Assembly: GCA_023846275.1 (NCBI GenBank)
Contig: CM043872.1
Location: 29,688,670 to 29,752,669 of the forward strand
Direction of reading: 5' to 3'
Source of the DNA: Vanilla planifolia
Lineage: Eukaryota; Streptophyta; Magnoliopsida; Asparagales; Orchidaceae
DNA: 64,000 nucleotides
Numbering within the stretch: the first letter of the stretch is position 1; each line of letters begins with the position of its first letter. Positions 35,791 through 48,100 of the stretch are shown here, piece by piece. The notes beneath the pieces were generated by a model. It saw nothing but the letters and a program-made list of their open reading frames with translations, did not search any database and was not told where the DNA came from. A program made the position numbers and the translations under genes.

Positions 35791-36752
35791 ACTTAAACCT
35801 TTTTTTTTCGAGTCTTTTCATGGATTTTGGTGGGTTTTGTGTCTTTGTTCTAAGCTTGGTTAAAGCGGGACTAAAAAAGATATGCACTTTTTTTAGATAG
35901 ATCAACAATTTGCTTCAGGATTTGTTGGTAAAAAATGCATGGTTTTCTAATGAAATTTTGTTCTCAAGTGGTATTTTTGTTATTGACATGATCAAAAGTA
36001 TACTTTTAATTGAGGTTTTGCATGTATGTTTTGCATCTATTTATTAAATTGCACTTGGATGAAGTGTTGTGAATACCCACCATAGCTTAATATGTTAATA
36101 TTTATTAAATGCTTTTGATTTTCTTTTTTATTTTTTTCTAATGTTACGTTTAATTGTGATCCTTATTTCAGTATGACTCTGCCTTGCTTTATGATGTCTG
36201 GTAGATTTTGGAGACAGCTGACATGGACTTTAATATCAACCAGAATTGACAAATTTAGCCGTACTTTTTCAATGCCATTAACTATGATATATTATTTTAA
36301 ACATAGAAATGATATATTGAATTTTTTTTACTTTTTAAACACAATTTTACATAAAAAGAACTAATTTAAATAAAAGCCAAGGCAAAATACATGAAAAATC
36401 AAAACTTCAACGTTGTTACCAATTTAACCAAACTAAAACTTGGTTTGTTTATGGACAAAATTATAGTATGAATATGATTCCAAGGCTTCTAAAATGAACC
36501 AAATGCATAATTCTTAGCAAATTCGATTGGAATCTTTCCATGTAAAATGAGATGCAAAGAATTCATTCCTGAACACTTGATTTCTATGCCAGAAGCATCA
36601 GCCACTAAACACTACACAAAAAATTGCATCACCTTGCAAGTTAGTCTACCTTCAAACCCCAAAAGACATCTCAGGTCAACATCTCTACATTCTGTAATTT
36701 GCATAGAAAACATGCAAATTTTAACACAACTCCCTATTCTTCAACCCCAAAC
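35791..36752. other. Convergent intergenic space between CCT6 and CYCA3
   Basis: The 962 bp between the two stop codons must hold both 3' UTRs and both cleavage sites. It is AT-rich. A 63-codon frame at 36173-36364 resembles nothing known. I could not single out a poly(A) signal with confidence for either gene. Confidence 0.6.
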
Positions 36753-38440
36753 CTATGCTCCATGATCCTCTAGGAAGGAGACAGGGATGATGGCAGGAGG
36801 AAGCATGCTTGATACACACTTGAACTGTTTCAGGAAAACAAGTTGTTAAAATGGCTGAAATAAATGACAAATGCTACAGTAATATTTGCAATTCCTCACC
36901 CTGTGCTGGTTATATTTTTCCCTAACAGCCACCAAATTAGCTCCTCTTCGGCTCAACTGCAAATCATGTATTGAATGGATGCATTCCTTCAGCTCGGCTG
37001 CCTTGTAACCAGTATGCTGTTGCATCCATTTGCTCTGAAATGGATAGAATCCTCATGTCTTACACATTTTAAATAGTAGCTTCTTTCAAAGTTGTTTGTG
37101 AAGATCAAGATGCATATATGCTCTTACCCATGGAGGATTCTCCTGATTGATGGTAAATTTTGCAAGAAAAACAGCTGAAGCAGCTATAACAGATGGTAGA
37201 AACTGAACACATCTGTAATCTAATAAGCTCAATTCAGCAAGATAGCATCCCATGAACTCCAACAGAAGGCATGGGTACTGAAGGGGGAAAGCAAGACACA
37301 TGTGAGCCTTCAATGGAACTGGAGGGGTAAGTAGGTGACATACAATTAACTTACTTCACCATTTTCGTGGCCGACCTTGATAAATCTCCTGCATTTATTA
37401 GAATCAACTTAAGAAAACACGTGATGGACAGCCTTGGCATTACAAAATTTCTACGTTAGTTTACCTCAGAAAGGTTTTAATGGTGGGGTTGCCCATCTCA
37501 AACTTGAGAAATTTGAGAATGTCGCTCTCCATGTCTACCAGCTTGACAATAATTGACACAAAATTACTCCAAATCTCAAGAAAGTCGTCAAATTTAACTC
37601 AATACAGGAAGGTGAAGTTTCTTTACCTGCTTCTTCGTATACGTGTTGTCAGTTATATAACAGAAATCCTCTATATGAGGAGGGCTAATCTCCTCGTATT
37701 TCCTACAAAAACATAAGACAGGGAAAAGTTAGCAGCATTGTTGGATCAAATGGGAAATCGAAAAGGAAATGGCGCAACTTGATGCATACGAGGCGATGAG
37801 CATAGCAGAAACCCCAAGAAGCTGAAGCTTCTGCCGGCTGATAGCATTGAAAGAGAGGTACCGATCGATGTAAGAGACGGTCAGGAAAAGGGTGTCGGAG
37901 ACTAATTTGTACTCTTCGGCGACCTCCACAAGCCAGTCCACCAGAATGCCCCTCATATTAGGATTCACATCCGTCTGAATCTTCTCAATATAACCCAACA
38001 AAGGCCTCCTCTTCTCCTCCACCTGCAATCCCAAACATTGAGTATCGGCAAAAATTGGGTCGAAATCTACCTAAATCCAGCTCCCCAAACCTAACTTGGC
38101 ACAACATTCGAAAACACACCTCCATGCAGCGAAGGTAGGAGTAGATGTCCAAAGCATAGTGTGGGCAAAACTGGGGATCATCCGTCTCCTTTCCCCTGAC
38201 ATTCGATGCCTCCCCAGCAGCCCCCTCCTTCCTCGATCGGGCCCTAGTCCTCGACGGAGCACGATTAGATGCGGACCTGTGGACGGCCGCATTCGAGAGT
38301 GTCGGCAGCTCGCCGAGCGCCACCCTCTTCCTCTTCGCCGGTCTCCGCTCCACGTCGCGGCCATCGTTGCAGACCGACACCGTCGCTGCTCTCTTAGCCG
38401 CTGCTCGGGTTACCCTCCCGCAGTTCTCCTTGTCCGCCAT
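36753..38440 (-). CDS. CYCA3: A3-type cyclin, 8 exons, complete
   Basis: An A-type cyclin that would bind and activate CDKA in the nucleus around the G1/S and S phases. Exons (minus): 38440-38120, 38022-37790, 37702-37627, 37541-37465, 37388-37355, 37277-37128, 37034-36900, 36824-36753. All junctions are GT-AG and in frame; 1,098 bases give 365 aa. I chose the ATG at 38440 because the family starts MADKEN-like. An in-frame ATG at 38563 would add 41 residues with no family support. Residues 4-6 are a KEN box and 39-50 (RVALGELPTLSN) the A3-type D box, both signals for APC/C-driven destruction. The cyclin N box holds MRGILVDWLVEV (130-141), YIDRYLS and LLGVSAMLIASKYEEI. The C-terminal cyclin fold is in exons 5-7 (AELSLLDYRCVQFLPS, YKAAELKECI). 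Exon 1 is strongly GC-rich. The short introns (about 80-110 bp) contrast with those of its neighbours. The exon 4 acceptor (AAG|CTGGTAGAC) is the least certain junction. Confidence 0.93.
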
Positions 38441-38692
38441 CTCCACCGTCTTCCTTCCTCCCCTCCTCCGCCTTCCAGAAAGAGAGAGAATAGATGAGAG
38501 GTATAGATTGGGAGAGTTTGTAGAAGACTGATTTGGTGGATTTCGAATGCGCGGCGAGTTCAAAATCGGAGGGAAGAGAAAATACTGCGCGGTCTGAGCT
38601 TTCGGCCCGGTTTACTTTTTCCTCCCTTCTATTCAGTTTTTTTTTTTTTACCGTGGTGCCAAAATTGAAACTTTTCGAATAGGACTGCAGGA

Positions 38693-38700
38693 GCGGGAAA
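38693..38700 (-). promoter_or_regulatory. E2F-type site (TTTCCCGC) upstream of CYCA3
   Basis: On the coding strand of CYCA3 the octamer TTTCCCGC ends 253 bp before the start codon. This is a perfect match to the E2F/DP consensus, and plant A3 cyclins are known to be expressed around G1/S, a phase under E2F control. The motif is exact; binding is inferred. A second GC-rich block at about 38585-38612 may mark the core promoter. Confidence 0.55.
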
Positions 38701-38774
38701 GGACAACAGTGGACCGGCTGAGTGACGGCTCAGGATTTGTAAATGCAATCCGGTCCTGGAAAACCTTGGTTTAC

Positions 38775-38990
38775 TGCTGTGCTTCAAGATTCGGAATTTA
38801 CATTATTGTTAATAATAATAAAGCAATTTTCTCAAAACTCTTCAGAACAAAAAACTCGTTATTCCACCGAACCAAACATAAGCTCAAGCCAGTTGTGCTT
38901 CGAGATTCGGAAATTGCAATACTGTTAATAATTATAAAGCAATTTTCTCAAAATTCTTCAGAACAAAGAACTCTTTATTCCACCAATCAT
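38775..38990. repeat. Two-copy tandem duplication, period 116 bp, between CYCA3 and the DUF760 gene
   Basis: Copy 1 (about 38775-38872) and copy 2 (about 38891-38987) share the order GCTTC(A/G)AGATTCGGAA, TGTTAATAAT, AAAGCAATTTTCTCAAAA and TTCTTCAGAACAAA. The matching anchors are at 38781 and 38897. On the minus strand copy 2 carries AATAAA (38974-38979), 207-212 bases past the DUF760 stop codon, so it is a good candidate poly(A) signal. The matching place in copy 1 has lost it. Confidence 0.85.
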
Positions 38991-39185
38991 AAAAGTTATA
39001 CAAAAGATACAATGTTTCTGGATAAAACAACGTTAGCAAACATAAGCTTAATGATCATCTCTACAAATACACAAAGCCTGTAGCCTTCAACATAGACACT
39101 ATAGCACAGCTACTTCCATGGATTAATTGTTGAGAAGCTTACACAACTGATATATAAACATCAACTGAAGAAGATAAGCAACAGT

Positions 39186-42100
39186 TCAGGTCCGACCATC
39201 AACCTTTAAAAGCTGCATCAACTCCAGGCGATGCTCGACTCCCCTGAGATGATGACCCAACAGCAAACACCTGAAAGAGATGTGAAGGCAAGTCTCTCAT
39301 GGATGGTAATCAAGGAAGAAATCAGATTCCAAATTGGATGTTGGAGGCAAGAGGGAAGCAATGGGAGGTCATACCAGAACAGCAGGCGTGCAAGATAGTC
39401 GCGCGGAACGGCGATGAGGGGCTGCAGATGAAGGGAAGCATTCTCCAACATTTCGGTCCGGTCGTCCTTCCCAACGCTCACAGTGCCACCGTGAATGCCG
39501 TCGGATTCAAGTGGAGGCTTGGAATGCATCTTGGGAGAAAGAGTTGCAAGAAGGCCATGAGCAATGGAGTGGACGATCTCATGCACCTCGGGGGAGGTTG
39601 GTTCCGAAAGCTCGACGACCTGCAAAAAGAGGACACAATGTAATGAATTGAGAAGAAATCAACTAAGAAAAGGTAGCTCTCAGCATATACTTTTGGAGAA
39701 AACTATTCTTTTACTTACGCAACTCTTCATTAAAACTTACAATTGACCACTGTTCATCAAATCTTAATATAATTCAATCATTACTCATTATCTAATCAGT
39801 TGCTCAAAGAGTAAATCAACTCAAGATAGCTTGTAGAAGAGTTGTCACTTTGCTTAATGTTGAGATTTCTTCCACCCCAATGGTTGTCAACATCTCAGCA
39901 ATGGCGTGTTATATACAGCTTTCTGGGTCCAAGGGAGAGAAATCGTCACTTATCTATGTTTTATCTCTGCGATCATTTGAGATCGATGAGGGTAGTATGT
40001 TCATGTCGCTAGATGTAAACAGGTCAACAAGGGATTGGTTCCAGGAGTTAAAGTTGCATGAGACCATGGAATTGCAATTCAAATTCTATGATCCAATAGG
40101 ATATACCATGATGGTGATTCTAGTAAGTCAACCAGGTGGAGGATTGAAGAAGACAATGTAAACAGCCATGGTTAAGTAAAAACATACAAATATTTTATTA
40201 TTGAAGTTGAAGGTTCACAAATAGAAATGGTTGCATCAAATCATGTCAACTCGAAGTCGATGAATCCAAGAACAAGGAGATTGCTAACCTTTTCGGGTTG
40301 TAAGGACCGTAGGTAGTCTAACAAGTCATTCTTTTCTTCTCCCACAAACTGCTGCATTTGAAGGGCAGAATTTTTCCTTCTCATCTCGTGGAGATGCTGG
40401 TTCAATAAAGAAGAGCAAAAACAATAAACAATGTAGGGCCAATTGCAATAAGTAGAAAGATACCATTCTACTAAAATCAATGGCACTAAGGAGGACCACA
40501 AGCTTGCAAGAGAAAGGGCAACCAATGATGAAGAAAAGCTTTTGATCAATAACCTAATAGTAAATAAAAGCTAGCAGAATGTTACTTCATCTAATTACCA
40601 TGGCAACATAGAACTTCCTCTGTATATTCAATTCATTAAGCCTTTTAATAAGGTTTGCTTCCAATCAAATCAAGGGGTAGAACCTTGTAATGCTTGAATT
40701 AGTTAGGAAACTGTAAAAAGAAGAATCAAATAATGTCCAAAACTTACCATATTCTTCATATCAGAAGCAAGAACAATTCCAAGAACTAGATAAAAAGAAT
40801 ATACAAAAGGAAAGAATCCCAAGGCAACACAGACTTAGATTGTTCTTTTAGTTCTTATGTGTCCAACACAACTCTTATCTGATAATTTCATCCGTAAGAC
40901 AGTGAAGACAAAAAGAAAAGAGCATTATATGATGTTCTTTGTCACATTAACTGAAAAATAATAGGATTAATAACTAGTAAAATTAATTTAGTCAACAAAA
41001 GGCATTCTAGGCATCAAATGAAGTGTTTTACTATCAAATGAGAAAAACATGTTATCTTTATATGCAAACTTGTACATCCATGACAATTTAAGACGTAGAC
41101 AAAGATCTTGAACAGTAGTTTTTGCTTTCTTCTACCACGTTAGTATCAGAGTTCAAGCAGCATTTCCATTTGGGAAATAGACATAAAATGGGAACCTTTT
41201 CCAAAGCAGATAAACGAGTCTTCAAATTACAAATGCATTCTTTAGCTTCAGGTGACAATTCTCCTAAGCATTCATAATTAATATCCTCAGATGCCGGCAC
41301 TTCTTCTCCTTTGAATGAGTCGAATAGCAAAGGATCCCTTCCAGTGAGCTGACAGCTCGATGAGGTCCTACCGCTACTCTGTAAATTATCTGGATTGTTA
41401 GATGAAATGTCTTTGTTTTCATCTTTCTCCAAGTGCTCCTCTTCATTGTGATGATTTTCTATTTTTTCTAGAATCTTCTCGATAGAAAGGCGGAACTCTG
41501 CATTACGCAAAGTGTACCTGACAATCAAATGATCAAACTTCTCAAGGAACAAACATCACAAACTAATCCACATAACCATCAATTATATAAAATCACTGAG
41601 GTTTTGTCATAACAAAATTTGAAACTTTCGCACAATAGCATTTTCTATAAATTTGCATAAAAAGATCAATGAACCACAAAAGAATTTGGCACAATCATGA
41701 TTATCCTATCAAAGCACAATAAAACAAATGCCTACGAAGGCAAAAAATTTATCTTCATGAGTAATATAAACATAATAACATAAACTTAATAGGTTGCTTG
41801 CAATAAAACCACAACAAGATCATTCACATCTATGACTATTGAAGAAGCATAATTAAAAAAACATACTACAATAACTATTGCACTCTGCCAAACTCCTCAA
41901 AAAACACCCACACAGTGGAATAAATAAGAGGAAGAGAGATCTAACATGGATTTAGAGCCATCCGCCAAGCATCGCTATAAAAAGCATGCTAAACCTACTT
42001 TTTTGCATCAATATTTTCTAACGCCGGCTATGACAATAAATAAGCAAGCCAAAATGAAAAATGAAAATAAAGCCGCGCTCATTTCTAAAAAATAAGTGTT

Positions 42101-45100
42101 TGATAGTCACAGCCAAAAGGCAACAGAAAATCTTCCACCCCTATCTCAAACCTCTTAAAATTCAAAATCTTTGGCTGCTGGTAATCATTTCTACTTGTTA
42201 CAACAAAAAATAAAACGCTTCACAAAATTTCTCTTCACTCTCCCCATACTCATAGGAGAGCAAGTTTAGTCACTTTACTAAAAGAGAACATACCAAATAT
42301 GTCGAGCACCTCTCCTTCCAACAAACAGCCACTCGAGGCCTTATCCACTACACCCGAATCTCCTTACATTATATCAATACTCCTTTGAGTATATCACCCA
42401 AAGAAATTTTAGCAGTCATTAAAATAATGAGTTTTATCAAAAGCTAATACCATGCTTGAGAAATAATCAAAACACAACGAAGTTCTAGAAGTATCACAAG
42501 AACCATAGCTACACAACTTCTGAATGCAAAGAAACCTCACTCAAGAGATTATTGAAGGAAGGCCGCATTAGGAATATTCGGTAAAACTTTTTTAATCTAA
42601 TTCTGAATCTAATAAACTAACAGGTCCAAATGCTGAAAATATGCATCATACCTAAAAGAACAATCAGAATCTTCGACTGGAGTTAAAAGACAAAAGGCCC
42701 CTGTTTGAATTGTCTACACCATCATAGGGTGGAGGCAGTCCTACTCCAAGAACTCTACCTTAAAATTCCTTAACCAAACCATAATCGCCAATGTGACAAA
42801 TCAGTAAGAGCAACAGTTCCAATAACCTTCGAACTTGAAGATATGATGCTTCTTATTAACCCCTATGGCGATGCTATAGCAGTCTCCGGTACAAGTACTA
42901 ATGTTCAAGTCCATTACATACTCATTAACACTAGGAGTTCAACTAATATCCTTTTCCTTGATGCTTTCAATAAAATTGGTAATAGTTGAAACCTTATCCT
43001 CCCAGTTACAAGATTGCTTGTAGGCTTTTCTAGAGAATCTTTAAAACCCAAGGGAACCATCACAATACTAGTCATAATAAAGAATTCTTCCAGCTCAATC
43101 ATGTATATGGTTGACTTCATTGTCATTGCCACTCCAACCTACAACACCATCCTTGGGATAACAACAATGACTGCATTCAAAAGATTAGTCATGATGCTAC
43201 AATTGTGTATAAAATTCAATGCTTTATCAATGGTGGTCAAAGTACTAAGAGACCTTCTCCGATCAAAGAGATGCTACCTGAACACTATTAAAATAGCAAC
43301 TAAGCCAACTATCAAGCTCGCATGAACCTGAAGTGGGGATCACCCACAAAAGTTCTATCTTCTAAAAGATTAATGTTGACAAAGGTATATGTTAACATAT
43401 TAGCTCAACAAAGATTCAATTGCAATGCATAATCTTATACAATACCACTTGAAGTCTATTAATGCATCCCAACATCACTTGTATCCTTAACAATCACACA
43501 AAAGCTTGACTAGCTCACCCACAATTTCCTCCATAACCCAAACGTCAAAAAGCGTTGAGAGATGGCCTCGACACCTTTTCCTCCATAACACACTTCTTCT
43601 CATCCTCTGTCGTTATTCCATCACATTAAGGCTTTGGGAAGCATGCCCTTACCCTCATCTCTTTCTTCTAGTCATAGCTGCGTTATATGACGGATACAAA
43701 AAGCATGGTCTTAACCTCATCTCTCTTTTCCAATAAATTTCAGTAGTACTAGAACCTCAAGAAGAGCTAGTCTTGCATCCTACCCCATTCATCATCATCC
43801 CATAAATGCTTTTACCTTTGTAACCTTTGACGAAAGCCTCAAAGAACTCGATCATTGCCCTCTCACCATCTCTAATTTACTTTCCAATAAAACACTAGTA
43901 TATCTTCAAAGTGCAAAATCCCACCCCACTACTTCTATCCTTATATTATTCGCACTCGGGGACCAAACAAACAATCATTCATAAGATTGCAACAAAAGTC
44001 CTTGCAAGATCCCAATTTTTAATGATAGCTATTTTGGGCAAAATAAAAAATGACGTCCCTTTAAAAAGTCCACAACTCAAAGGCTCCATCAATAAATTTT
44101 TCTTTTTGAAAATATTAAATTGTATGAATCTCATCTATTTTTTGGTAAACTTTACAGACAACTCTTTATTATAACATATATAATGATATGAAGAGTTAAA
44201 AGACGAAATGCAAAAACATGGATTTTGCACCATCCACTAAACATTGCTATAAGTAGCACCCATCCCATCAGCTCAGTAGCATTGAATGCACAGCAACTCA
44301 GCCCAAGTTCTTTCCCTCGAAAGTTTTTGCATCTCTTCCTTCTTGAGTTCTCGAGTTCGCCTTCCCAAAGCCACCAAGCTCGCCTTCTCTGAATCCTTCC
44401 CTCTCGTCACCGACCCTTCCTCGAGCTTCGTAAGTTGGGTCTCTAAATCTAACCATCCTCCCACACAGTTCCTTTCCACGGCTTTACTTTCCTTACTCCC
44501 AAGATTTCCATATAGGCATCTATTATATAAAATCATTCAGGTTTAGTCATAACAAAATTTGAAAGTTATACACAATAGCATTTTCTAGAAATTTGCATAA
44601 AATGATCAATGACCAACATTCATGAGATGTGGCAAGGCAATGCAACTCCACAAAAGAATTAGGCACAATCCTGATTATCTTATCAAAGCACAATAAAACA
44701 AATGTCTACAAAGGCCATAATTGTATCTTCATGAACAATATAAACATAATAATATAAATATAATAACATAAACTCAATAAGTTGCACTTGCAATTAAACC
44801 ACAACGAGGTCATTCACGTTTATGACTATTAAAATCAAAACTTCTTCCCACAACTCACTCTAAAATGAATCATGTAAAATTGTGCAGTACACAATGAACC
44901 AAACAATCAGCACCCTTATCAAGGCAATCTATATTACCACCCTTTTTCACTCTAAGCTCATTGAAATCCTATGAAGTAGCCAACCAAAACATCTCCCAAC
45001 CTAAAATGTTTATATTCATGAGTAATATAAACATAATAATATAAATATAATAATATAAATATAATAACATAAACTCAATAGGTTGCACTTGCAATTAAAC

Positions 45101-48100
45101 CACAATGAGGTCATTCACGTTTATGACTATTAAAATCAAAGCTTCTTTTTCCCACAACTCTCACTCTAAAATGAATCATGTAAAATGACACATTTCACAA
45201 TGAACCAAACAATCAGCACCCTTATCAAGGCAATCTATATTACCATCCTTTTTCACTCTAGGCTTACTGCAATACGATGAAGCAGCCAACCAGAACATCT
45301 CCCTACCTAAAATGTACTTAAGAGAGGAATCAAATGCACCACCATTAGAAATATTGATTACAATAGCTAACATTATCAGCCCAATTCAATACTTAAATGG
45401 TTATGAGACCGGATGTATGTCTTAAAAAAACAAACTCCCTTTACACCAAATGGTACATACGAGAGATCCACAAGTCAATTGCATCTTGCTGCTAATAGCT
45501 TTTAAAGGAGATCATGTTCCACAGTTGATCGATGCAAGAACAATTTAAGGAAAACTTAATCCAGTTATACATGCAGGATAAGCATTCCCATTTTCATCAA
45601 GCAAAATAAAGTTGTTGGTTATAGTCATGAATGCCTTATGTAAATGATTTGTAAACAATAATTTCCTATAAAGTTCCCAAATTTCCAGTTAGAAGACACT
45701 TGGTATATCAATCCAAGTGCACAAAACCAAAAAAAAATTACCAACACATGGCCTTGCAAAATATTAAAGTTGACCTTCATTAGTAATGAATTCATTTATG
45801 TAAACTGCATCTCATTTCAATACATTGAAAATTGAATCATTTTATACATTAGTAAGGATACCAAATAATAATTATCTAGAAAAAGGAAATTGCATAGATT
45901 AAAAAATTAATTGATGGTGGAGTTCTAAGAAATTATTAATAACTAGGATATCAATCTTATTTATCCAAAAAGTTCTAAATAATAGTTTCATTCAATGTTT
46001 CAAATTTAGTTGTGATGATGCATATTCACCTGGCACAGACCAAATATCAAGCCAAGTGTGCAGGAATTTAAGAAAACATTCCCAACACTTGACAAGTTGA
46101 TATGATGATCTAATAGTAGTGCTTGAAAATGCTGCGTACACAAAAAGCACTGCATCTAAAATCCGTGCGACAAGCTTCTCTCTAGTTAAACACAAAAAAT
46201 GTTCACCAATGGCTTTTCATTTATTAGTGAAATAGGATATTTCATTGAAGAAAAGCATGAAAGCTTTAAAAAGGAAATTTATTTCAAGAACTAATCAAGA
46301 AACATCTATAGGTTGAACAAATTTTCAGCTGTAGGAAGAAATGGATGCTCCAAACCAAATTTGAAGGCATGCAAGAAGTTGGCATTGCTATGGGCCCACC
46401 CAATTGGCTACAATATTGAGATAAACATTTAGATGTGAAGTAGCCTGACTTTTTCTGCCCAAGTTTCTTAATATCGTAGTTCATTATCTTCACAAATTCT
46501 GTTAACGTTGCATAAATTTGTTCTTCACATATACACAAGTTATTTACATAGGTTCTAGCAAAGTTACATTGTAGAAGGCATGTTGCTCCTAATCTATCGA
46601 ACTAACTATATCTCCCAACTTATTGGTGTTACTTTTGCTCTTTATTAAGCTACACCAATAGGTCAAACAACCTACATTTCTACTCCTGTCAACAATAGCT
46701 GCTACTCCAGCTTATCTCAAATTTAAATACATTATCTGCCACTTCATTGGTGTTCTGTCACTATAATATATTAAGCTGACCAATAGGCCAAACAACCTAT
46801 ATTTCCACTCCCATTGGCAATTGCTACTACTGCTACTCCTACTTATCCCAAATTTAATTAAATCTTAGTTTTCAATTTAACGTCCTGTTTGCCAAACCAC
46901 CATTTGGTTCACAATATAATGATTTAAAAGAAAAAAAAACTATATTATAGTTTCCAATTATGCAAATTAAAAAAATTGATTGTACTACATATAGTGACAA
47001 AGTTTCTAAGCAAAATAAAAAGCGCCTAGTGAATGGTTATGTGTTTGTCCCCACTGAGTTACTGGAATTTTCCATCCAAATCCACTGTCACAGGCAAGAT
47101 AAATCAGAGCACATTCAATAAACTTCTAAGTTATAAATGAGCGGATATCAAGCTGCTAAAAAAAGCAAACAGTTAGCAGACAAACATACCCTGTCATCAT
47201 TGAAGAAACAAGCAACTTAAATAGGCGTTCCCAAAGGGCTTCAACCATGACATTAAAACGATCAGATGGAAGTATACCAAGCATGCCAGAGATAGTTCTC
47301 TTCATCGCATCAACTGTAACAGCAGGAACATCTTTTTGGATAAGACTTGTATCTAATGGCTCTATCTCTTGAATCAGATCTGATAGCACAGACTTGTGGA
47401 AGATGCAAACCAATAAGTCTGTTGTATTATTGTAAAAATCAAAACTTGATAACAACATTAGAGTCTTCCAAAAAAAATACACGAGAGGTTAACTAAATAA
47501 AAATGAACTTGCTATATTCAATATTATAGAATCCCAAGTAACCACGACGGTCATTCTATAAATAATTGAGTTATGCTATGCCTTGACAATGCTCGAAATT
47601 GAAAAATTGACATGCACAGAAAAGAAAATTTAGGCATTTTAGGCAACTAAGCCAAGTTCAAGCTGCAAATGCAAATAATCAACATTGAAACATAGCTGTC
47701 AGTGAGAAGTATCTGCAAACTTTTCTATACTATTTCTATGCAACATATATACATAACATCTGAAAAGTTTTATATACCTCATGATCAGCTCTTCTAATTA
47801 TACAAGTGATGTGAATTCCATTACAATGACCAAATTATTTGGTTAATATCAGTATATCACATCATCTTGTTTTCCCTAGACTTTTATAACATACCCATCC
47901 ATTTCCATTGGATCCATGATTCACTAATTTGCACACAATCAAAAACCGCTGCCAAAACATACGGAATGGAATTTTATCAGTAACTGGAAGAATACTTCAA
48001 TGTGATTCAGTAGCTAAATTTTGAAGTTTTGATATTTGTAATTTTTTTGAATTGAATTTGTAATAACACATTAAATCTGGAAATTAATGATGGAAGGGCA

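Noticed and set aside
38096..38497. 133-codon plus-strand frame over cyclin exon 1
   Set aside because: It is the antisense shadow of a GC-rich coding exon, where stop codons are rare by composition.
38441..38563. In-frame upstream ATG (38563) that would extend the cyclin by 41 residues
   Set aside because: The added residues are low-complexity and have no family support; plant A3 cyclins begin at MADxKEN-like sequence, which matches the ATG at 38440.
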